This document shows, in pieces, positions 58,107 through 64,000 of a stretch of DNA of 64,000 nucleotides; position 1 is the first letter of the stretch; the number at the start of each line of letters is the position of its first letter. The notes beneath the pieces are model-generated. The model worked only from the letters and a program-made list of their open reading frames with translations, was not told where the DNA came from and made no database searches. Both the position numbers and the translations under genes were made by a program. Source of the stretch: Streptococcus sp. oral taxon 431 (GTDB taxonomy: Bacteria; Bacillota; Bacilli; Lactobacillales; Streptococcaceae). The DNA lies in NCBI RefSeq assembly GCF_023115445.1, contig NZ_JALDUI010000001.1:1-64000 (forward strand). Reading direction: 5' to 3'.

Positions 58107-58847
58107 CTAGGCGTTTAGAACCTTGTCTAAAAATTCTTTAAGACGAGGATGTTGTGGGTTATCAAAGATTTGGTCAGGTGTACCGTCCTCAAGGAATTCA
58201 CCATCTGCAGTAAAGATAACACGATTGGCAACTTTGCGGGCAAATCCCATTTCGTGGGTTACGATGATCATGGTCATGCCTTGTTCAGCCAATTCCTTCA
58301 TAACGTTAAGAACGTCACCGACCATCTCAGGGTCAAGGGCAGAAGTTGGTTCGTCAAAGAGCATGATATCAGGGTTCATGGCTAGACCGCGAGCGATAGC
58401 CACACGCTGTTTTTGACCACCTGATAGGCTTTCAGGATTTGCATTAGCCTTATCAGCCAATCCAACTTTTTCAAGGAGTTCCATTCCCAATTTTTCAGCT
58501 TCGGCCTTAGTCATCAACTTATGCTCTACTGGTGCGAAAGTGATATTTTCTAATACCGTCATGTGTGGGAATAGATTGAAGTGCTGGAACACCATTCCGA
58601 CATTTTCACGAACGTGGTCCACGTTGGTTGCTTTATCTGTCAAATCATAACCATTAACCGTGATATGACCTTTTGTACCTTCTTCAAGGAGATTCAAGCT
58701 ACGCAAGAAAGTTGATTTACCTGAACCAGAAGGTCCAATGATACAAACAACATCTCCTTCATAGAATTTTGCTGAGATTCCTTTAAGGACTTTGTTTTTA
58801 CCATATTGTTTATGTAAATTATCGACATCGATTTTTAATTTAGCCAT
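58107..58847 (-). CDS. glnQ: GlnQ-type amino-acid ABC transporter ATPase
   Basis: 246 residues: Walker [10 protein letters not shown]-loop [13 protein letters not shown], signature LSGGQKQR, Walker [15 protein letters not shown], switch VTHEMGFA. Polar amino-acid uptake family. Its ATG starts on the last base of the upstream permease gene, so the two form one transporter. Ligand probably glutamine/glutamate by family; not proven here. Confidence 0.93.
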   Translation of the reverse strand: MAKLKIDVDNLHKQYGKNKVLKGISAKFYEGDVVCIIGPSGSGKSTFLRSLNLLEEGTKGHITVNGYDLTDKATNVDHVRENVGMVFQHFNLFPHMTVLENITFAPVEHKLMTKAEAEKLGMELLEKVGLADKANANPESLSGGQKQRVAIARGLAMNPDIMLFDEPTSALDPEMVGDVLNVMKELAEQGMTMIIVTHEMGFARKVANRVIFTADGEFLEDGTPDQIFDNPQHPRLKEFLDKVLNA

Positions 58848-61021
58848 TATTGAATCCTCTTTTCTAAGCGTTTTGCAAGTCTAGTAAGAAGAGTGATAAT
58901 CACAAGATAGAAGACTGCGAGAATTGCATACATTTTGAAACTTTGGTAGTTACGAGCAATGATAATCTTACCAGTCTGGAAGAGTTCGACCAAACCGATT
59001 GCAGATACGATAGTTGTATCTTTAAGTGCGATAACAAATTGGTTGACGAAGTTTGGAAGCATAAGTTTGGTTGCTTGTGGCAAGACAATCTTACGCATGG
59101 TTTTACTGTATGAGATACCAAGGCTTCGACTAGCTTCCATTTGTCCTATAGGAACAGCCTTAATACCACCGCGAACAATTTCAGCGATGTAGGCAGCTGA
59201 GTTTAGCGAGAGGGCGATTGTACCAGCGACAAAATCATTGATTGGACTCTGTTGGCCTGTAAGGGATTCGATAAAGTTAGGAACTCCCCAGAAGATAAAG
59301 GCAGCAAGAATCATCAATGGAATACCACGAATCACATCGACAAAGATTTCTGAAATAATACGAAGTGATTTATAAGGACTAACGCTAAACATACCAAAGA
59401 TAATCCCGATAACAATCGCAATTGCAAAGGAAATCAAAGCTAGAGAAAGGGTAATTCCAAGTCCACTTAGGAGTTGTTTGTAGTTGTTTTTCAACAAGCC
59501 CAAGATAGTAGTTTCGTCAACAGTTGATGATTCACTTGTTGAATCAGTTGCAAGGTATTTATCAAGAATCTTTTGGAATTCACCACTTGCTTTAAGATTT
59601 GCAAGACCGTTGTTGAACATTTCAATCAATTCAGGATTGCTTCCCTTTTTAACTGCAAAAGCAGTTTCACCGATTGGAGTACCTTCGATTGGTGTTTTTA
59701 ATTTTTGCCCTTGGCTAATAGAGTATTTAAGAACTGGTTCGTCATCCATCACAGCGTCAATTGAACCTGTGTTCAAGCTGTCATACATAGATGAACCGTC
59801 TGCAAAGGTTTTAATTTTATAACCATATTTGCTTTGATTTTCAGTTAGGAAGGTTTGAGAAGCAGTACCGTTTTTTACACCAACGGTTTTACCATTCAAA
59901 TCTTCATAAGAAGAAATGGTACTTGATTCCTTAACTCCAAGAATAGTATTAGCTGTATAGTAAGAATCAGAGAAATCAAATGTTTCTTTACGAGCATCTG
60001 TAACAGACATACCAGCAATCATACCATCAGCTTGACCAGATTGAACCGCGTTAATAGCAGCGTCAAAACCTGGGTTGGTGATTTCAATTTCAAAACCTTG
60101 GTCTTCGGCAATAGCCTTGATCAAGTCCATATCAATACCAGTGTACTGGTTGCTTGAGTTTTGGAAAACAAATGGTGCAAATGAAGAATCACTTGCGATA
60201 ACGTATTTTGATTTGACTGGGGTAGCTTTTTGCCCTGCGCTTGTAGTAGAAGTGAGAGAAGTTACTTGTGAACTAGTTTTAGAAGAACTTGTCCATTTAT
60301 TGATAATTTTGTCCAAGCTACCATCTTTTTTCATCTGAGCTAAAGCTTCGTTAAATTCTGTAACCAGGTATTCGTACTTGCTACCTTTTTTAACTCCAAA
60401 AGCAAAGCTTCCAACGGCTTCTCCGTCCATGTTGATACTGAGATCTTGCCCTTGGTTAATAGCGTACTCGATGACTGGTTTGTCATCCATGATGGCATTT
60501 ACAGCCCCTGTACTGAGACTGTTATTCATCAAATCACCAGTATCAAAGGTTTTGATAGTGAATCCATATTTATCTTTGATGCTTTCTAGGAAACGTTGTG
60601 CGGCAGTACCGTTTTTTACACCAACAGTTTTACCATTGAGTTCTTCATACTTAGTGATTTTGTTAGACTTAGTCGTTGCGATGACAACTTTTGTATCATA
60701 GTATGTATCAGACATGGTAAAGACGTTTTCACGTTCTTTGGTTTTTGTCATACCAGCCATGATCGCATCTGCTTGCCCTGCTTGGACCGCATTGACAGCA
60801 GCATCAAAGCCTGGATAAGACATTTGAATATTCCATCCTTTTATCTCAGCGACTTTATTGATGATGTCGACATCAATTCCTTTATAAGTCTGGTCTGTAT
60901 CTTTAAACTCAAAGGGTGCATAAGCGGTATCACTAACAATCTTGATAGTGTCCGCATTAACATAGCCTAAAGAGAATAAGGGAAATAAAAATAATAAAAA
61001 TGCAAGGATTTTTTTCTTCAT
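58847..61021 (-). CDS. glnP: GlnP-type fusion: two substrate-binding domains plus permease
   Basis: 724 residues. Signal peptide (about 1-24), then two tandem family 3 binding domains (about 27-265 and 275-500; each with [28 protein letters not shown] and NAIMDD/DAVMDD), then a permease with about five helices and the coupling loop [20 protein letters not shown]. Lactococcal GlnPQ has the same tandem layout, where the two domains bind glutamine/asparagine/glutamate. Cooperates with glnQ directly downstream. Confidence 0.94.
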   Translation of the reverse strand: MKKKILAFLLFLFPLFSLGYVNADTIKIVSDTAYAPFEFKDTDQTYKGIDVDIINKVAEIKGWNIQMSYPGFDAAVNAVQAGQADAIMAGMTKTKERENVFTMSDTYYDTKVVIATTKSNKITKYEELNGKTVGVKNGTAAQRFLESIKDKYGFTIKTFDTGDLMNNSLSTGAVNAIMDDKPVIEYAINQGQDLSINMDGEAVGSFAFGVKKGSKYEYLVTEFNEALAQMKKDGSLDKIINKWTSSSKTSSQVTSLTSTTSAGQKATPVKSKYVIASDSSFAPFVFQNSSNQYTGIDMDLIKAIAEDQGFEIEITNPGFDAAINAVQSGQADGMIAGMSVTDARKETFDFSDSYYTANTILGVKESSTISSYEDLNGKTVGVKNGTASQTFLTENQSKYGYKIKTFADGSSMYDSLNTGSIDAVMDDEPVLKYSISQGQKLKTPIEGTPIGETAFAVKKGSNPELIEMFNNGLANLKASGEFQKILDKYLATDSTSESSTVDETTILGLLKNNYKQLLSGLGITLSLALISFAIAIVIGIIFGMFSVSPYKSLRIISEIFVDVIRGIPLMILAAFIFWGVPNFIESLTGQQSPINDFVAGTIALSLNSAAYIAEIVRGGIKAVPIGQMEASRSLGISYSKTMRKIVLPQATKLMLPNFVNQFVIALKDTTIVSAIGLVELFQTGKIIIARNYQSFKMYAILAVFYLVIITLLTRLAKRLEKRIQ

Positions 61022-61201
61022 GTTTAGTCTCCTTTTTAGAATATTTACCCATTATAGCAGAAAATAAAAAAGTTGGCAAATATTTAGTGTTTTTATGTAA
61101 GAAGATGTGACATAGGATGCTAAGCGGCAAGAAGTTGAGAATCAGTAAGTCGATCCTTTTTATGGTAAAATAGAAGAATAGAAAAGATGTATGAGGCAAT
61201 T

Positions 61202-63190
61202 ATGATCAATAGAATTACAGACAACAAATTTAAACTGGTTTCTAAATACCAGCCATCTGGTGACCAACCACAGGCCATTGAGCAGTTGGTGGATAATATC
61301 GAGGGTGGAGAAAAGGCCCAAATCCTGATGGGGGCGACTGGTACGGGGAAGACCTATACCATGAGTCAGGTCATTGCCCAGGTCAATAAACCGACCCTGG
61401 TCATCGCCCACAATAAAACCCTAGCGGGCCAGCTCTATGGGGAGTTCAAAGAATTTTTCCCTGAAAATGCTGTTGAGTACTTCGTATCTTACTATGATTA
61501 TTACCAGCCAGAAGCTTATGTTCCGTCTAGTGATACCTACATAGAGAAGGATAGCTCTGTTAATGACGAGATTGATAAACTTCGTCACTCCGCTACATCA
61601 GCGCTCTTGGAGCGTAACGATGTCATCGTTGTAGCATCTGTATCTTGTATTTATGGTTTGGGTTCGCCTAAGGAATATGCTGATAGCGTCGTAAGTCTGC
61701 GTCCGGGTCTTGAGATTTCTCGAGATAAACTGCTCAATGACTTGGTGGATATTCAGTTCGAACGCAATGACATTGATTTTCAGCGTGGAAGATTCCGTGT
61801 GCGTGGGGATGTGGTAGAGATTTTCCCAGCTTCCCGTGATGAGCATGCCTTTCGAGTAGAATTTTTTGGAGACGAAATTGACCGTATTCGTGAAGTTGAG
61901 GCTCTGACAGGTCAGGTGTTGGGAGAAGTGGATCATTTGGCGATTTTCCCAGCGACTCACTTTGTGACCAATGACGACCACATGGAAGTTGCCATTGCCA
62001 AGATTGAGGCCGAGTTGGAGGAGCAGTTAGCTATCTTTGAGAAAGAAGGTAAACTGCTGGAAGCTCAACGCTTGAAACAACGAACAGAATACGACATTGA
62101 GATGCTCCGTGAGATGGGCTATACAAACGGCGTTGAAAACTACTCACGTCACATGGATGGTCGAAGTGAAGGAGAGCCTCCGTACACACTTCTTGATTTC
62201 TTCCCTGATGATTTCCTGATTATGATTGATGAGAGTCACATGACCATGGGGCAAATCAAGGGCATGTACAATGGTGACCGTTCTCGGAAGGAAATGTTGG
62301 TTAATTATGGTTTCCGTTTACCTTCTGCCTTGGACAATCGTCCCCTTCGTCGTGAAGAGTTTGAAAGTCATGTCCACCAGATTGTCTACGTTTCAGCGAC
62401 ACCTGGTGATTATGAGATGGAACAGACCGACACTGTGATTGAGCAAATCATACGTCCGACAGGTCTTTTGGATCCAGAAGTTGAAGTCCGTCCAACTATG
62501 GGACAGATTGATGACCTTTTGGGTGAAATCAATGCCCGTGTTGAAAAGAACCAACGGACCTTTATTACAACCTTGACTAAGAAAATGGCTGAAGACTTGA
62601 CCGACTATTTCAAAGAAATGGGGATCAAGGTCAAATACATGCACTCGGATATCAAGACTTTAGAGCGGACAGAGATTATCCGAGATTTACGATTAGGAGT
62701 CTTTGATGTCTTGGTTGGAATCAATCTCCTTCGTGAAGGGATTGACGTTCCTGAAGTAAGTCTGGTTGCTATTCTCGATGCTGATAAGGAAGGTTTTCTC
62801 CGTAATGAACGTGGTCTTATTCAGACCATTGGACGTGCAGCCCGTAATAGTGAAGGGCATGTCATCATGTATGCTGACACTATGACCCAGTCTATGCAAA
62901 AAGCCATCGATGAAACAGCTCGTCGTCGTAAAATTCAGATGGCCTATAATGAAGAACACGGCATTGTCCCACAAACTATTAAGAAGGAAATCCGTGACCT
63001 TATCTCTGTCACAAAAACTGTGGCTAAAGAAGAGGACAAGGAAGTTGATATCAATAGCCTCAACAAACAGGAGCGCAAAGAACTAGTCAAGAAACTGGAA
63101 AAACAAATGCAAGAAGCCGTCGAAGTGCTTGACTTTGAGTTGGCAGCGCAAATACGTGATATGATGTTGGAAGTCAAGGCGTTAGATTGA
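61202..63190 (+). CDS. uvrB: UvrB, excinuclease ABC subunit B
   Basis: 662 residues. Helicase motif [11 protein letters not shown], beta-hairpin region [27 protein letters not shown] (DEAD-like box), VSATPGDYE, motif [11 protein letters not shown], and the C-terminal UVR motif for UvrC ([23 protein letters not shown]). Nucleotide excision repair. ATG 61202 follows GAGG and matches the family start; the 61187 start lacks a site. TGG-TAAAAT -10 about 40 nt upstream. Confidence 0.96.
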   Translation: MINRITDNKFKLVSKYQPSGDQPQAIEQLVDNIEGGEKAQILMGATGTGKTYTMSQVIAQVNKPTLVIAHNKTLAGQLYGEFKEFFPENAVEYFVSYYDYYQPEAYVPSSDTYIEKDSSVNDEIDKLRHSATSALLERNDVIVVASVSCIYGLGSPKEYADSVVSLRPGLEISRDKLLNDLVDIQFERNDIDFQRGRFRVRGDVVEIFPASRDEHAFRVEFFGDEIDRIREVEALTGQVLGEVDHLAIFPATHFVTNDDHMEVAIAKIEAELEEQLAIFEKEGKLLEAQRLKQRTEYDIEMLREMGYTNGVENYSRHMDGRSEGEPPYTLLDFFPDDFLIMIDESHMTMGQIKGMYNGDRSRKEMLVNYGFRLPSALDNRPLRREEFESHVHQIVYVSATPGDYEMEQTDTVIEQIIRPTGLLDPEVEVRPTMGQIDDLLGEINARVEKNQRTFITTLTKKMAEDLTDYFKEMGIKVKYMHSDIKTLERTEIIRDLRLGVFDVLVGINLLREGIDVPEVSLVAILDADKEGFLRNERGLIQTIGRAARNSEGHVIMYADTMTQSMQKAIDETARRRKIQMAYNEEHGIVPQTIKKEIRDLISVTKTVAKEEDKEVDINSLNKQERKELVKKLEKQMQEAVEVLDFELAAQIRDMMLEVKALD

Positions 63191-63223
63191 GAAGTTATAT
63201 AAATAGTGTGGAAAGGTATATTA

Positions 63224-64000
63224 ATGAAAAATAGACACCTAGGAATTGAAGCTTGTAGAATTTTAGCAATGCTGATGATTTGCAATCTACATGTTCTGGG
63301 CATGGGAGGAATTTTAGAAAAATTTGCCATTCAAAAGAATTTTTATTATATTTTTGCAAATTATTTAGAAGCATTTTCTTATTCGGCAGTAAATATTTAT
63401 ATTTTAATCAGTGGCTATGTCGGACTTCATTCTAAATTTAGTTATAAAAAAATGTTTAGTTTTTGGTTGCAAATCATTTTTTATACGATTTCAATCACAT
63501 TAATATTCGCACTTTTTTCAAAGTCATCCGTTAAACTAAGCGATTGGCTCTCTGCTTTTACGCCAATTAGCCATGGTCAATACTGGTATATGAGTTGTTA
63601 TTTCGGTTTAATGTTAGTGGCTCCATTTTTAAATCAAGCTATATTAACAGTAAAACAAGAATTGTTATTACTTTTTGTTAGTGGTGGATTTGTATATTTC
63701 TCTATTATTCCAACAATATTTAAACAAGATTCGTTAGGATTGTGGGGTGGATATAGTGTTTTATGGATGATACTCCTTTATATGATAGGAGCTATCATCA
63801 ATAGATTAGACTTTGAAAATCGTTTTAAAGTTTGGCAAGTTGCTGGAATGATTATCTTACTGACAAGTTTAACTTTTCTATTGCACAGTCTTGGCTATGA
63901 ACAGTGGAGAAGTTATACATCTCCAACAGTAATTCTTCAAGGAATATCAATATTTCTACTATTTTTAAGTCTCAAAAATTTTCCATTAACTTTGAAAAAA
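63224..64000 (+). CDS. Membrane acyltransferase family protein, 3' end outside window
   Basis: 259 codons visible, open at the right edge. Begins MKNRHLGIEACRILAMLMIC, the start of acyltransferase family 3 (OafA/WcjG-like) membrane enzymes, and shows about eight hydrophobic helices so far. The expected early His lies in NLHVLG and a Q-Y-W-Y-M motif follows. Such enzymes O-acetylate capsule, wall teichoic acid or peptidoglycan sugars. GGAAAGG ribosome binding site; 33 nt after uvrB. Substrate unknown. Confidence 0.82.
   Translation, partial: MKNRHLGIEACRILAMLMICNLHVLGMGGILEKFAIQKNFYYIFANYLEAFSYSAVNIYILISGYVGLHSKFSYKKMFSFWLQIIFYTISITLIFALFSKSSVKLSDWLSAFTPISHGQYWYMSCYFGLMLVAPFLNQAILTVKQELLLLFVSGGFVYFSIIPTIFKQDSLGLWGGYSVLWMILLYMIGAIINRLDFENRFKVWQVAGMIILLTSLTFLLHSLGYEQWRSYTSPTVILQGISIFLLFLSLKNFPLTLKK

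Overview
The window is chromosomal DNA from a Streptococcus of the mitis group (S. mitis / S. oralis / S. infantis type, close to S. pneumoniae). Evidence for this: AT-rich Firmicute genes with GGAGG ribosome binding sites and TGnTATAAT promoters; two pneumococcal-type BOX elements (boxA-boxB repeats-boxC); one RUP-like element; an LPXTG surface protein; and blocks of genes in an order I recall from S. pneumoniae (hemW to spxA to pst2 to potABCD to alaS; rnc-smc; HAD-HAD-ftsY-zwf-glnQ-glnP-uvrB). No tRNA, rRNA, complete IS or CRISPR array was seen.

Layout. 1-7.8 kb: end of a repetitive surface protein, then hemW, an acyl-ACP thioesterase, a HAD phosphatase, a DUF1461 membrane protein, spxA, a UPF0223 protein, a SuhB-like phosphatase and an rsmF-type methyltransferase. 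7.9-12.8 kb: phosphate uptake operon pstS-pstC-pstA-pstB-pstB-phoU. 12.9-16.6 kb: a Nudix gene split in two by a 3.2-kb insert carrying a C5-cytosine DNA methyltransferase and a GHKL ATPase fused to a PD-(D/E)XK-like nuclease domain, i.e. a MORC/MutL-type restriction-modification locus. 16.7-31.3 kb: an amino-acid binding lipoprotein, a MocR regulator, alsD, a YhfC protease, murB, potABCD behind a structured leader, an alanine T-box with a LURP-one gene and alaS, and gdhA. 31.5-43.2 kb: pyrDA, holA, sodA, a LysR regulator-lspA-rluD, ylxM-ffh, rnc-smc.

43.2-52.9 kb is an AT-rich accessory region between smc and the HAD/ftsY block: a TRIC-like channel, an HD phosphohydrolase, a coiled-coil protein with an apparent 5' frameshift, an Rgg regulator divergent from a gene too short for routine ORF calling that encodes a short hydrophobic peptide (SHP) ending D-I-I-I-I-V-G-G, an MFS exporter, degenerate small ORFs, a three-gene ABC exporter and a Nudix hydrolase. 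The Rgg/SHP pair is a cell-cell signalling system that probably controls the exporter beside it. 53-64 kb is core again: two HAD phosphatases, ftsY, zwf, a BOX element, glnQ, a double-binding-domain GlnP, uvrB and the start of a membrane acyltransferase that runs off the window.

The most interesting items are the restriction-like locus interrupting the Nudix gene, the Rgg/SHP locus with its decaying neighbours, the structured leader with an out-of-frame short ORF in front of potA, a short ORF that seems to start leaderless ahead of pstS, and a MocR regulator that lacks the expected PLP lysine and whose C-terminus is encoded by a dispersed repeat.
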